Positions 45,343-58,628 of a stretch of 64,000 nucleotides of DNA are shown here, in pieces. How positions within the stretch are numbered: the first letter of the stretch is position 1; each line of letters begins with the position of its first letter. The position numbers were made by a program, and so were the translations under genes. The notes beneath the pieces are model-generated. The model ran no database searches and was not told the DNA's origin. It saw only the letters and a program-made list of their open reading frames with translations. This stretch comes from Turnera subulata (Eukaryota; Streptophyta; Magnoliopsida; Malpighiales; Passifloraceae), in contig JAKUCV010000846.1 of NCBI GenBank assembly GCA_028386065.3, positions 1 to 64,000 on the forward strand. Direction: 5' to 3'.

Positions 45343-47136
45343 TGTGAGGACCTAACCCAAGATTAATTGGGCCTCCTCACCTATCTCTTAACACCTTCCT
45401 CTTAACCGTCGTCCAACATCCTTGGAGTCGCTATCCGAATTTTATTATAAGGCAAAATTCGGGAAAAACCGGTCAATAATGACTCCATGTAAGGCAACCG
45501 ATTAGCGAACCAAAGATGCTGGACCCAGGGGTTTGTCATGGATGGGAAGGTGTTAGGCACCCATTCATGTTGGGGCGAAATTTTGTGCAATTGAAGAATA
45601 ATTGTATGCCTTGTGAGAGTGTATGTTGTGTGGAAACAAATCACATAAAATAAACTAAATCAAACTGAAACAAAAGGGAAAATAAAAATAATTGGGCTTG
45701 AGTTTCCACCACTACAAACTACGTACCCGGGGATAGGGCAAAGAGTGAGTCTCATTCCGGAGTATAGATGAAGCTACTGCAAAAGCTACGAACTTAGGAA
45801 TGGAGAACAACTTCAAAAAATGATCTGGGGCTTACCTGAAAAATTGATTCACTTTTTCATCGAATTTGTCTTATTTTGAATTCCCTTTTTTCTTCTTTTA
45901 GCGAACGGGTTCAAAGCCCACGTAGTTCTTGTCATGGTATCAAAACAACAATTACAACATCAATAGCATATCAAATCATCAACAAACGATGGACAAAAAT
46001 GGGATTTGGGATTACCTCTTGTAGCTCTCCTCTAGCTCCTTCGTTTGAGTTGTGTTCTTCACCCACCCTCTTCCCACTCCTTAGCTTAACTTTTGATCCC
46101 CTCTTGGTCTATCCTTGCTGCCCTTTTTGTTGATGCTACCCACGAAATTTCTCTAGAGTTTCTGCCTAAAAATATTTCTGGACTTGGAGAGGTAGAGTTT
46201 CTCCAAGCACTAAAGCTTATTGGGGTTTGTGTGAAAGAGATTGCGTCCTTTGAATGTGAATGAGAGGCCTCATTTATAGAGTTTTGGGGAGTGTAGGGGT
46301 CGTGCACCTCTTAATTACCAAGATTATGGCCTGAAATCTAGGCCAAAACCGTGTAGAATCAAATTAGAAACAAAATCGGGAGGAAAATCAAGTTACTGGG
46401 GCCAATGGCCGCCAGGCCAAACGGTCATCCAAGCATGACCGCCCAGACCTGGCGGTCATCCTGGAATGGCCGCCCGACTCCCCTTGGTTTCACGCGTTCT
46501 TTCCATTTTCTGATCCCAATCCCCCTAATTCTGCCCTGATTTGATCTATTAACCCCTAATCAATCCAGAAAATCCTCTTTTCTTGATTAGTACTCCTCCT
46601 AAATCTTCTATGACTGACTGATACACATTAAACCCCCATTTTCTGCAAAATCATACCAAAACACACATTTACTTTTTTTTTTATATGAACGATTTCTGGA
46701 TTAATACGAATAAAAGAATACAGGTGCAAAGACAAAGTCATCAAAGAGGTGACATTCAGACAGAGACCTCACCTAATGGCCCTAACAAACGCCAGTATCT
46801 ACTTATACAAATCTAAGTATACATCTAGGACCTGACCAAGATTTAATACTATCCGAACAGATAATTACAGAGGATAAATCAAAAGGGAAATCAGGTTGCT
46901 GAGCTTTGATCCATGCCACAGACTGCAACAAGATAACACATTTACTTTTTTAAGGATGATTTGATTCTGATTTTCCACGAAAATAAGAGTTAAGATTAGT
47001 CTGCAAGTAAATTCTACTAAAATAAATTCCAAACATGCCTTAAGTAAAGACTAAATCATCTCATCAATCTCAAGGTTCAAGTGTGTTAAAAATCTAACTT
47101 AAAAGAATATCCGTGGGTCAAATTTGGGTGTTTACA
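45343..47136 (+). repeat. Solo LTR of an unassigned LTR retrotransposon
   Basis: Starts TGTGAGGACCTAACCC and ends GGTGTTTACA (TG...CA). ATCAC (45338-45342) and ATTAC (47137-47141) flank it, a 4-of-5 target duplication. No internal region adjoins it, so it probably arose by LTR-LTR recombination. The family also left the fragment at 10446-11033. The orientation is inferred from the TG start only. Confidence 0.65.
46679..46935 (-). mobile_element. Retroposon 3' end (LINE-like) inserted in the solo LTR
   Basis: ACACATTTACTTTTTT is present on both sides (46663-46678 and 46936-46951), a 16-bp duplication. The insertion begins with the end of a T-run on the plus strand, i.e. the poly(A) end of a minus-strand retroposon. 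The body is non-coding and resembles LINE 3' UTR. Confidence 0.7.
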
Positions 47137-48511
47137 ATTACAAGCAACAAACCAAAAGTTTGTTTTCAGGACAGTTGAGTTGTGGTCTCTAAAAGTAGCT
47201 GATACTAAAAGAACTAAAATAACGGTTATACTTACTCTCCAAGGGTAAAAAAAAGTTTAGAAAAATGGTGCTCACATCCTCCCTCCCCCCTGAAAGATAC
47301 GGTGGTCCTCACTTTCAATTTTTGGAAAACTTTTTGAAGAAAAACAATTGCTGCTCAAGTAATGTCCAAATTTGTCTCACCTACGCGGACAATTTTTAGA
47401 GGAGAAGAAAAAAGTCAATTTGGATGCCATCTGGATGACAACTAGCCGTTGTAGAACACACCTTCCCATCCCTAGAATCTATAAATAGAGGGCAGAAGCC
47501 TCTTTGGACTTTAACCTAGCCATTCAAGTGATTCTAAGTTGTGAAAAAGTGCTTACCTTGTGAAAAATTCTTTGTGCTTAAACTTGTTGCTTCTTGAGTG
47601 GGTCACTCTTGAAGGTTTCCCTGTAAAAGAGTTGTTATCGGTGGGATTAAGAGTTAATCTTGTTGGGTAGACAATGCTAGGTTAAATTTTGGGTTAGATT
47701 TGTAAGTTCTGCCCGCAAAAACTTGTGTGTATTATAGGTTTTTTGTTCGCCTTTTGGATAGTGGACGTACTCATTGTTGGGGGAGCCACTATCCTTTACT
47801 TACCTATCTTCAATTCTTGCCTTTTTTTTTATTATTTTTCCCAATTGGTTGCATAGAAAAAACTAAATCTTCGAAAAAGAAAAAAAGGAGTAAATTAGCT
47901 AATTCATTCCCCCAAACGAAATATTGTATAAGACGGTAAGTTTTGTAATGGACATATATATTTTTTTTACATAAAGTATGTTTTATGGTAAAATAAAAGG
48001 ATAATTAAAAGTATAGTATCCAAAATATGGTTCTGTACTAGTTTGGACTAATTACATTTTTCATATTTGTGTTTGTCGTTTTAGTCAGTTTTCATCCATG
48101 TGTTATAAAATGGACATTTTCATCTCTGTATTAAATTTCCTAGACATTTTCCGTTTTTCTCCAATTTTTCTCTCAGAAAATATTGACTTGGGAAGAAAAA
48201 TTTTAAAAAAATTATACATCAGCATTTTCTGTGTGAAAAATTGGTGAAAAATAAAAAATATTTCAAAAATTCAACACAGAAATAAAAACTGCTCATTTTG
48301 TTATACAAAAGAAATGAAAAATATTCAAAGTACACACATAATGATAAAATATATGATTAGTCCAGTCTTGTAGTTTCTATCAGTTCTCTCCATTCTCATT
48401 ATCTTATCATAAGCACTCTCTCACACAACAAACAATGTGGTCAAGTTGAGACAGAAACTCTGTAGATTTTCTTTATTTTTCATTGTGTTAATGACTTGTT
48501 TTACCTCTGTG
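47137..48511. other. LTR-like fragment with TATA box; no gene
   Basis: TATAAATA at 47480-47487 followed by a leader-like stretch and GGGGGAGCCACTATCC near 47778 resembles the U3/R/U5 of a copia LTR, but no partner or borders are found. 47950-48510 is AT-rich sequence with no features I can name. Confidence 0.35.
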
Positions 48512-49313
48512 TTGGATGTTAAAGTTGAAATTCATCCCTGTATTATATTTTGACTTCTTTTTATCCCTCTATTCCCCCCTAGTTGGCTTGCTTTGGTTCT
48601 TCTCGTCAGAATCTGGTGGAAAATGCTGACGTGGCAAGGTTTCCTACGCCACATCAGCATATGTGGAAGAAACATGTCAGGTTGAAACTAACAAATCGAA
48701 CCGGTTTGACCCGATCGGTTCTTCCATTCAAAAAACCCTTTTTGCAAATCCAATGGGGGTTCGGATTTTGACCATTTTTTTCTTTTCTTTTTTCCTAAAA
48801 TTAATTTCTTTATTTCATTGAATTAAAAAATTCTTAAAAACAAAATAATAACTTATGATTTAACTAGTAGAAGTTATTATTTTATTTTTGAAAATTTTTT
48901 TATTTTTTCAATCAACAAAAGGTTTAAAAGAAATTAAATTATTATTAGTTATTATTTAATTAGTATAAGTTATTATTTTTTTAATGAATTTTTAATTCAT
49001 TGAAAGGTTTTAAAAAAATAATTTTAGGAAAAAAGAAAAGAAAAAAATTGAACAAACTCCGGCCCTCACCCATTTTGCAAAATGGGTCTTTTGGGTGGTC
49101 AAACTGATCGGGTCGAGCCGGTTCGATTTGTTGGTTCGACCTGACAAGTTTCTTCGACATATGCTGACGTGGCATCGGAAACCTTGCCACATCAGCATTT
49201 TTGACCGGATTCCGGCGAAAGGGACAAAAATAGGTCAAATAGGAGAAATAAAGTGATGAAAAGAAACTAAAATCTTACACAATGATGAATTTCGACTTTA
49301 GCGTCCAATACTG
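48512..49313. mobile_element. Foldback element, about 0.8 kb with about 270-bp inverted arms
   Basis: 48512-48770 and the reverse complement of 49055-49313 align over most of their length: GTTGGA(T/C)G(T/C)TAAAGT, GAAATTCATC, TGCTGACGTGGCAAGG, CCACATCAGCATATGT, TCGAACCGG-TTGACCCGATC. The loop (48771-49054) is very AT-rich with no ORF. Long arms recall MULE-type MITEs, but I could not place a TSD. Confidence 0.7.
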
Positions 49314-50126
49314 GATGAAACAAGTCTTTAACCCATTTTTTATTCACGCTCTCACTCCTTATCACACACTTATTGTCAAGTTTGAAATATCTATTAAATC
49401 TCACCCTCTCTTTCTTTCTCTTTTGAATCTTTCCTGCAACTTGTGATGGGGTGTTGTTCACACGATTTGCGTGAAGAAAATTTTTTCCTCTAATTTCATG
49501 AGTCTTGATTTGACCATATTTTTTTTATATTTTGGCCCTCAAAATATTGATGACTAAAACATGTAGATTAAAGCATAATCGGAAAGATTGCATGAACGGT
49601 CTCCGTGGCTGGATTTGATCAACACCTGTCAGTTTGCATGAACGGTCAGTCACTAACCAATCAGTTTGCATGAACGTGCCGGACGCAGGATTTTATCAAC
49701 ACCTGCCAGTTCGCATGAATGATCAGTCACTAACCAATTAGCAACTTAGCAAGGCAATGGAACAAATGTGATAATGCTCACATGGGCATTTCCTAGCAAA
49801 GGTGAAAGGATAAAATTAAATTTCACGTTAAGCAGCCCACACTGTGTCACACTGTCGCCTGATAAAAGAGTGCAGTAAAAAAGTGCAGTAAAAAGTTATT
49901 TGAAAGAATCAATACAGTCATGCAGGTAAACACACTGCAATCTCAATATTATAATAGGTAGACATTACTATCTTTCCCTTTCTGGTTCAACCGTGAGTCA
50001 TCATTCCACACTTCATCCTCCACCGATCTTTAAATCCCAAGCATACCGCGAAATGCAACCGCAACAAAATATAATCATCGTCGGATTACAACATCATTAA
50101 TCTTGCTCCTTGGGTAAATTGTATAC
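49314..50126. other. No gene; small tandem duplication at 49589-49742
   Basis: The unit of about 79 bp occurs twice: GCATGAACG...GATTT-ATCAACACCTG-CAGTT followed by GCATGAA-G-TCAGTCACTAACCAAT. A single related copy lies at 30376-30425. The rest shows no features. Confidence 0.55.
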
Positions 50127-50182
50127 ATAGGGCCCGTAATATTTCAAAAGTACTGTGTAGGGGGTTTGTACTATTTTTTGTC
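50127..50182 (+). repeat. Inverted repeat partner of 62362-62416
   Basis: The stretch with ATTTCAAAAGTACTGT and TTTGTACTATTTTTTGTC matches the reverse complement of 62362-62416 at roughly four of five positions. Possible TIR of a gene-carrying DNA element; no clear TSD. Confidence 0.5.
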
Positions 50183-50439
50183 CCTTTCTGGGTCTACACT
50201 CTTATTTTTTTGTTCTCTTTAGGAGTTTCGGGCAGCCATACTGATGACGTGGACTGTCCGGGTGATACGTGAGGTATGAACGCCCTATTTTTCGGACAAA
50301 TTGCAGCACGTGGACCGCACACGCTCTGTCCAATGTGTCAAGTGGGACCCACTTTATGTATTTTTTTATGATAACAAATTATTGTAAAATTTTTAATATA
50401 AATTTAATATATTAAATTGTTTAATAGAAGTAGAAAAAA

Positions 50440-50585
50440 ATTGGTGAAGATGGGAGGCCTAGACGCTGTTGAGGAAGTTGGCGTGGGTGCAGAGGAAGGA
50501 AGCGAGGAGGTCGAGGGCAAAAGAGCTGAATGCAGAACGGAGGGCAACGGAGAAGTAGGCGTTTTGCGCGGCGATGAGAGAGTCA
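50440..50585 (-). pseudogene. Plant multi-pass membrane protein fragment, 3' part
   Basis: Continues the frame interrupted at 61575: SLIAAQNAYFSVALRSAFSS, FALDLLASFLC, then NFLNSV and a TAG where relatives appear to have Trp, then ASHLHQFF. The join is exact at the Sirevirus target site (AGTCA / AGTCC), so the insertion split one reading frame. The stop and lack of further similarity indicate the gene was dead or dying. Confidence 0.55.
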
Positions 50586-51615
50586 TGTTGGCCCAAAAGT
50601 GCCTAAGAGGGGGGGTGAAATAGGCTTTAAAATTTTTCTGACTGTGAGAACTGGTTTTTGAGAAATCAAATCTCTGTGACGTGAGATAAGTGCTTAGAGT
50701 AAGAATCGATTAAGGAAGGTAGAGAGAGATTGACACAGAAGATTTATAGTGGTCCCCCTTACCAGGTACCTCCACTACCTAAAGGTTCCTTCCTTTAGGA
50801 TTTCAAACACTCACTATACTTTGGTTTTTGCAGGATCAACCTTAACCGTTAAAAATACAAGCTTTTCTTGTCTAATCTCAAACCTTTACAAGCTTTTCAC
50901 AGGCTAAGCTCTAACCTATCCTCAAATCTAATCCTAGACTTGAGCACCCAGCAAAACAAAGCTAAGTCTTGCATACAAATTATCCCTTTGAATGTATTTC
51001 GCACAGTAAGTAGAAAAACGAGATCAGATACCAAATTTTCTAGCACAAGTGTACACACATATTTTGCACAGTTGTTGGGATGAGTCCTCAGAGGTGTAAA
51101 AGACCCTCATTATAGAATCTAAGTATGGGGGATAGGCTCCTGCAACGGCTCGTTGTACTCCAGTTGACTTCAGTTCATAAAAGCTTAAGTTTGGTGCCGT
51201 TGTATTATGTCAACTCCTTGGTTGCAAAGTATTACCAAATCTAGAAAGTTTGGACCACCTTCTGGAGTTGAGTAGGAGTGAGGTGGGAATATCTCTTGCA
51301 CTTCCACAAAATCATCCCTCTCACTTTTACATCGATTCAAACGGTTGGAAGTGGGATTTTAATGCTTGCAGGACCACACGCAACTTGCTCAAAAGGTTGA
51401 TAGCGACAGCTCACAGATATGGTATCGATAAAAACCATATGTCGTGTGTCTGAGATATGATATCAACAAAAACCATAATTCTTCCTGTAAGCAAAAATCA
51501 ACAGAAGCAAAACTAACAACAGACTTGTAATTTATTAGTCATCAAAACCAGATAATCAACATGGTTAATCATAGTTTAGCACTAAAATGTCATTAACCCT
51601 AATTTTTTGTCAACA
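50586..51615 (-). repeat. 3' LTR of the Sirevirus-like element (left, 1030 bp)
   Basis: Matches 60541-61574 with an estimated 8-10 percent difference by eye, so the insertion is older than the copia at 34168. Confidence 0.93.
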
Positions 51616-51630
51616 ATCTCTCCCTTTTTT
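51616..51630 (-). promoter_or_regulatory. Polypurine tract of the Sirevirus-like element
   Basis: Minus strand AAAAAAGGGAGAGAT directly precedes the 3' LTR start TGTTGAC. Confidence 0.85.
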
Positions 51631-52379
51631 ATGATGAAAAATTTGTGTTGATTTTACAAGTAACAAGGGTTCAAACAATATCCATGTGATTTCTCGAGCT
51701 CCCCCTTTCTAAAATATTTTTGTATTTCAAAAAAGATATGTTTTGAAAAACACATAAAGTATTCCTTGTGAATTCTATATTGGCATACATCAGTCAATCA
51801 TATATCTCCCCCTTTAGTTTCTATTTTCTGCACAAAAGATTAGGTAAATGGATAACAAATACGAAGTCACACAGCATTTATTATTGTAAATTTTTGTTTA
51901 TGGCAGAAACCAAATCACAGACTCAAGTGTGGTTTTTGATAAAAACCAGATTTTCAACTCCACACTTCCTACATAAGACTTAATCAGATTAAACATAAAT
52001 GGTTTTAAGACCAACCATATCACAATAGTAGCATCAACTAATGCTTACAACAGTGCATGCATAATCAAACACATGTACACATATTTCTCTGATGTTTTGG
52101 TTTCTCGCAGAAACCATAACCATTGTTCCTGCATGCAGTCAATCAACACAACAACAGATTTCTCCCCATTTTGGCATCAACAGAAAGAGAGTACAAAACA
52201 TATAAACAAAGATCATGCAGATTAAAATATTCAAAAGAGTAATATCCAAAGTCATCAACCATAATATCCAAAAAAATATAAAATATCCAGAAATATCACC
52301 AACCAAAATAAGAACCAAATTATAATACTAAGAGAGATGCAATGCATAATTTCTAAGGCATCAGATCTAGAAAGGCTTC

Positions 52380-54880
52380 ATTCATCATGAGAGGATACTT
52401 GAGGAGGGAATCAGGAAAGAACCAGCTCAAATTGTGCCATCATCTCATCACTAAAATCATTGATCACATCACGGAAAGCAACCTTATCTGTCTCCAAAAA
52501 ACTTAGACGAGTGCCCATATCATCCAACATAGTTTCCTTAGCATTTGCCCTAGCACAAATCACTTAATACTTTCCATTCATGCCAATTTTGGTGCTCATA
52601 TTGGACAAGGTTCTGCGATCAATGAGCGCGATCTGCTAAAGAGTAGCACATTTTGGCGATTTTACACCAAATCTCTTTGCAATCAGTGTAACCAAACGGC
52701 CATGACTTCTGGATTTATAAAGAGCCATGTGGTGAAAAATCTGATATTCCCAACAAACTGGACTCTCCTCTATGAGGCAAGCAACTAGCCACAAGTCGGC
52801 ATTGGAAATCTCATTGAAGTGCCAAGGGCGTGGCAAAGTCACTCGTGTGAGCATGTACAACACTGCTCTGGCAAGAGGGATAGTCTGCTGATATATGCCT
52901 TTCTTGGAAGAACCATACACTAATTTTGTTTGCTGACTGTAAGAAGGAGCTCCTTTGATGTTCACTTTAACCCCGGACTTGGTGTCGTAGTGCTTGATAG
53001 TGCCTTTCTTCAACTTGAGCACGTCTTGGATGATGTCTTCTGTCATCTTGACCTTCTTGCCCAAACATTGCTCACCAAATACTTGACCTCATCATTCTTG
53101 TCCATCTTAATGTGCAGATTCTAGTAGAATTCAGTCACAAATCCTTCATCCGTTTGGTTCTTCAAAGTGGCCAAATAGTTGAGCTTAAAATGCTTCAAGA
53201 TGGGAGTGATTCCAAGATCTTCAAAGACTTCCAAGACCACATTATAGTCCTTAGTGAGTGTCTTGAATTGCTTCATCCTATCCTCTTTCTTTACTAACTC
53301 ATCAGATTTGGTCTTGGCACTTGTCTTTGCATTTTGCATTGGGGGCTTCGGATCTTCTTCTTCGTCATCTTCCTGTTCCTCTTTGGATTCTTGATTCTCC
53401 CCATCATCATCCTCGGCATCCTCTTCTTTCTCTTGCCCATCATCAACAGCCTCATCTTCATCATGTTTCTCCTCAGTTTCCTCGTCATTTTTTACATCCT
53501 CATCCTCTTTTTCTTCTTCTTCTTCTCCATCTGCTTCTTTCTCCTTTTCATCATCAGCGTGCTCCTCAGAATCAACATTTTCATCTTCATTCTCCTTTCC
53601 TTGCTCATCATTAGAGTACAATTTGGAGATGAAATCATCTGCAGGATTCTCTTCAAGATCTGGTTTTTCAGCAACCAGATCATCCTCAGCAGACTTGTAG
53701 CTTGTACTCTTCCCAGACTCACATCCTTTCACTCTTTCTCTCTTCTTGGAAGTTTCTGTCTCAGCCATTTCCACATCAGAGTCAGAGTCAATCACACCCT
53801 TCTCAAAATTTTCCACTCCTTCTAGAGATTTGGTTTTGCCAGCAACCATATTCTCATTTTCTACTACAGGCTCTAGTTTATGAATCAATTCTTCAAGAAA
53901 CATCTTGGCTTCACTTGAACTAAGCTTTCCGAATTTGCCAAAGATAACATGCACAAGAGAATCAATTTCTCTGGCAGTGGGCTTTTAAGGTAGAGTTCTG
54001 GTGGCACCAGAAGTCTCTGCAGACACCTCAGCTTCTGCTTCATACAAAGTTCTGATTATAAAGAATCGGTCTAACGAGGCTGCAGCAACTTTCTTTGAAA
54101 CTTTTGGGTTGGATGTGATTCCGTGAGCCCATCTCGACAAGGGTGTCAGTATTTGCTTGGTAGTGGGCTCCTTTTGAGAGGATTTGTTTTGTTCAGCAGC
54201 CAAATCCTAGAGTTTTTGCATTTTCTCCTCAAATAGTTTTTGCCTAGCAGCCATCTCCTTCTCTTTTTGAGCTAAGTCTGCATCCATAACGTGACCTGAC
54301 GGACCCCCTTCACATCCCAGTACCACTGGTCTCAACACATTGAGGAAGTATTCACGAGCGGCTCTTTCTCTAACTTCACCAAATCTCTTTATAATACTAG
54401 ACGAAACAGAATTAATTTCTTCAGCATTTAATGTATCAGAGAGCATTTTACACGCTCCCTGTATATTCTTTACTGCCCACTCTTCTGCCTCATAAAACAT
54501 CCTCACACCAGCGTGTTTCTCTTTAGAAGGAACAATGTCACGTCTAGCATATTTTGGATAATAGATTCTCTCTATTGCTATCTTAGTAGCATTTGAAACA
54601 GATGGTGGAGAGTTAGAGTACTACCCGGAGCCTTTGATTTCTTTGTATATGCCCTCAAAATCTCCTTGCTTTTTTCGATTTTTACTTTCACCAACTCGTC
54701 AGCCTTGAATTTCTTCAAGCCTTCCGCAGTAGTCTTCTCCGTTGATGTCAAATCCATGCTGCCTTGCTTCTTCTTCTCCACTGGAGTTTTATTAGAAGAT
54801 TGGGGTTGTACTTTTGTGGAGGATTTTGAGGGGTTGGTTTCCTTAGCTGGGTTACCCTTTCCATAGTGTGTCTTTATCTT
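52380..54880 (-). pseudogene. Post-pol ORF with plant transposon-protein-like domain and acidic region
   Basis: Read on the minus strand: a Lys/Ser-rich start (about 54870-54580), a helical part (EEWAVKNIQGACKMLSDTLN), a segment with RWAHGITSNPKVSKKVAAAS, a long Glu/Asp/Lys-rich stretch (about 53640-53350), then a folded-looking C-terminal domain (QTIPLARAVLYMLTRVTLPR, NADLWLVACLIEESPVCWEY, LVTLIAKRFGV). This last part resembles domains annotated in plants as putative plant transposon protein. Several stops and at least two shifts break it. Its place after pol parallels the so-called env-like ORF of Sireviruses, but I see no clear signal peptide or fusion features. Function unknown. Confidence 0.7.
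53657..53681. repeat. Example of the TGGTTT...AACCA hairpin inside coding sequence
   Basis: CTGGTTTTTCAGCAACCAG plus GAT/ATC on the sides gives a perfect 9-bp stem. On the minus strand it encodes DDLVAEKPD. Further copies: 51928-51949, 51999-52018, 53827-53852, 55157-55177, 55484-55507, 57377-57398, 58865-58888, 59067-59089, 60609-60625. Confidence 0.85.
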
Positions 54881-55532
54881 GAAGATTTGGAGGTTTGAGT
54901 GTTTAAGGATTTCTGTGTTTATTTAAGAGAGTTTTGGCGAGGGATAGATAAATCCGGGTTTCTGAAGGAAATTGAATAATGTAGTAGAGAGAGTGGCTCA
55001 CGGGATATAGGGATCAGTTTTATTACAATAACTTCACCACTCCTTTTGTTTCCTCTGACAGATATGGGAAACATAAAAAGGTAACTACCTTTTGCAGAAT
55101 GCAATTGCCTTGTCTCTGCCTTTTTCTTCCGGTTAATAACCGTTGGCTGTTACGAAATGGTTTTTCCCAAAAACCATATTTCCTCAATGTCTCCTCTTAA
55201 ATGGTTTCTTATAGTACCAGAATGAATGCATAGTGTTTGTGTGCAAGTTTCTCTTAAATGTCTCCTCTTGAATGCATGTACCAGAATGAATGCATAGTGG
55301 TTTCCTCAATGTCTCCTCTTAAATGGTTTCTTATTTGCCTTGTCCTTGCCAAGTTTCTTTTCAGTTTTTCTAATGATTTGAACACCTTTTAAAAGTGTCC
55401 TCGTTTGCTTGAATGCATAGTGTTTGTGTGCAAGTGTTGTGAATGCAATAGCCTAATATAATGCATGAACATGTATGCATAGACATGGTTTATGCAGCAA
55501 CCAGATTTACTCGCAGACTTTTAAGGTATATT

Positions 55533-58500
55533 ACACATGCCCAACTCAAGTCTGATTCTTGTAAATTGCTTCTCTTTGAGTGACTTTGTGAAAATATCAG
55601 CAAGTTGATTTTCAGTCTTGACAAACTCAATGGCCACATCTTTCTTCAACACATGATCTCGGATAAAGTGGTGCCGAACTTCTATATGCTTAGTCCGAGA
55701 GTGTTGCACAGAATTTTTGGTCAAATTGATTGCACTGGAACTATCATAATAGATAGGCACATAGTTAAAAGTTAGTCCATAATCAGATATAGTTTGCTTC
55801 ATCCATAGAAATTGAGCACAACATGCTCCAGCCGTGATATATTCAGCTTATATGGTAGATGTAGCAACCGAATTTTGCTTCTTGCTTACCAAGACTCCTA
55901 CTTGTGCTTTTCCTATCTAAGGTACATCCTACAAAGTCTGCATCTAAATAGCTTGCAGAGTGAAAGCATCAACTTTGGGATACCATAATCCTAAAGATGG
56001 TGTACCTTTTAAGTACTTAAAAATACATTTTATGGCTCTAAGATGTGATTCTTTAGGACAAGATTGAAACCGAGTACATAGACATACACTAAACATGATG
56101 TCAGGTCTGGTGGTAGTAAGATATAAGAGACTACCTATCGTGCCTCGATACATCTAGATATCAACATCCTTACCACTCTCATACTTGTCAAGTTTAGTCG
56201 AAGTACTCATAGGCATAGGACTAGATTTGGTTGCATCCATACCAAATCTCTTAAGTAGCTCGCGGATGTATTTTGCCTGATTTATGAAGATGCCACCATC
56301 AAGTTGTTTAACTTGAAATCCAAAAAAGTATGTGAGTTCACCCATCATACTCATCTCAAACTCACTGCGCATAAGTTTCTCAAAGTCCTTACAAAGAAAA
56401 TCATTAGTAGCACCAAATATAATATCATCAACATATATTTGCATAACATTCACGTCATCTTTGCATGTTTTGACAAATAGAGTAGAATCAAATTTACCTC
56501 TTCTAAAACTCTTAGACACAAGATAAGAACTTAATGTATCATACCATGCTCTAGGAGCTTGCTTCTGCCTATATAATGCCTATTTAAGTTTGTACACATA
56601 ATTTGGATGTTCATGACTTTCAAAACCCGGTGGTTGTTCAACATAGACTTCTTCCATAATAAAGCCATTTAAAAATGCACTCTTAACATCCATTTGATAT
56701 ATTTTAAATGTTCTAAATGATGCAAAGGCAAGTAGCATGCGAATGGATTCTAACCTAGCAACAAGAGCAAAAGTCTCATCATAATCAAAATACCTTCTTC
56801 TTGATTATAGCCTTGAGCAACTTACCTTGCTTTCTTTCTTACCACAATACTAGATTCATCAAGTTTGTTTCTGAAAATCCATTTTGTCCCATTGATAGGG
56901 TATTCAGGAGGTCTGGATACCAGCTCTTACACATCACTTCTTTTGAACTGATTCAGTTCCTCTTGCATTGCATTAATCCAACTTTCATCTTGAATGGCAT
57001 CTTGTGCATTTTTTGGCTCAATTTGTGATAACAATGCATGGTGTGCGTTCACATTTCGCATGGATGACCTTGTGGTTACTCCTATGGTAAAGTCACCAAG
57101 AATAGCATCAGTTGAGAGTCCTCTAGGTGCTTTGATGTTTCACGAAGTGTGCTATGAGGTTGAAGCATTTGTAGTAACTTCTGATTTTTCACCAACCAGA
57201 TCTGGTAGAGGATCATGTTGTCGAGAATCATTTCGTCGAATAAGTACAGGAGGATCTTCTTCCTTTTCCTCTGCTGAAGTATCAATGCTCACAACCTGTG
57301 GTTGAGCTTCAGGGATGACATCTGGATCCTCATCAATACTTGGATCACATGGGTCAGTTTCATAAAAAACAACATGTATGGTTTCTTCAACAACCATATT
57401 AATCTTGTTATAGACACGATAAGCTTTACTGGTTGTAGAATAGCCAAGAAAAATACCATCAACAGATTTTGCTTCAAACTTATCAGGGTTATCCTTTGTA
57501 TTCAAAATATAGAATTTAGGGGCAAAGACCCGAAAGTAAGAAATATTTGGTTTCTTCCCATACCATATCTCATAGGATGTCATTTCAATTATAGGACGCA
57601 TAAAGACTCTTTTTAAAATGTAACACGCTGTGTTCTCACCCTTTGCCTAGAAATATGGTGGTAACTTATGCTCATTAAGCACAGTTCTAGCCATTTCTTG
57701 CAATGTTCGATTCTTCCTTTCAACAACCCCATTTTGTTGAGGTGTTCTAGGAGTCAAAAAAGTGTGTACAATGCCACTTTGCTCACAGAAATTATTGATG
57801 GCAAGATTATCAAATTCTCCTTCATGATCACTTCTTATTTTTGAAATTTTATATCCTTTTTTATTTTGTAATCGTCTAACAAGAGTACTGAACTCATCAC
57901 ATGCACGATCCTTATGAGTAAGAAATATAACCCATGTATATCTTGAGTAATCATCAACTATGACAAAGACATATCTTTTACGACCTACACTCATGGTTCT
58001 CATAGGTCCAAACAAATCCCTATGCAACAACTCTAGAGGTCCAGAAGTAGAGGTAGCATACTTGGGTTTAAAGGAATTTTTAACCTGTTTACCAAGCTGA
58101 CATGCACGACATGTGGCTTCTTTTTCAAATTTCAGTGCGGGTAAACCTTTCACCAATATCTTGTTAGATAATCTGGAGATAAGGTCCAAGTTGGAATGCC
58201 CTAGCCTTCTGTGCCATAAGGTTGGTGTTTCTGTCCCTGCACTTAAACACTTAAGTTCAGGGTTTGTAGCATTATCAAAGGATATAGAATAGATATTCCC
58301 TTCTCTGGTACCGGTAAAAATCACATCTTCATCTACAGAACTAACTAAGCATTTTAAAACATCAAAAGTGACTTTAAATCCCTTATCATAGAGTTGGCTA
58401 ACAGTAAGCAAATTGTATTAGAGATTATCAACAAGTTAAGTATGTTCAATGGATGGGATAGAGTCAATGTTACCAAACCCGAGAATGTGTCTTTTAGACT

Positions 58501-58628
58501 TGTCCCCAAAAGTTACTTTTCCTCGGTCTTTCATCGTTAGGAATGAAAACTTGGATACTTCTCCTGTCATATGCCTTGAGCATCCACTATCTAAGATCCA
58601 TTCTTCCCTTGTCACTCGCAGAGAATGA
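55533..58628 (-). pseudogene. Sirevirus-like pol (protease, integrase, RT, RNase H)
   Basis: Protease EEWILDSGCSRHMTG at 58610-58565. Integrase: LWHRRLGHSNLDLISRLSNK and CRACQLGKQ (HHCC), then HRDLFGPMRTMSVGRKRYVF, SDHEGEFDN and TPQQNGVVERKNRTLQEMAR (DDE). RT: QIYVDDIIFGATNDFL (catalytic DD) and ELTYFFGFQVKQLDGGIFIN. RNase H end: IYYDSSSAINLTKNSVQHSR, TKHIEVRHHFIRDHV, TENQLADIFTKSL. Stops or shifts lie near 58420, 57650, 57150, 56580 and 56153. The integrase catalytic residues are still visible; the enzyme set is not expressible as one polyprotein. Confidence 0.92.

Noticed and set aside
53321..53825. Plus-strand hydrophobic frames of 97 and 163 residues
   Set aside because: Antisense of the Glu/Asp-rich post-pol ORF, which reads as Leu/Phe/Ser on the other strand.
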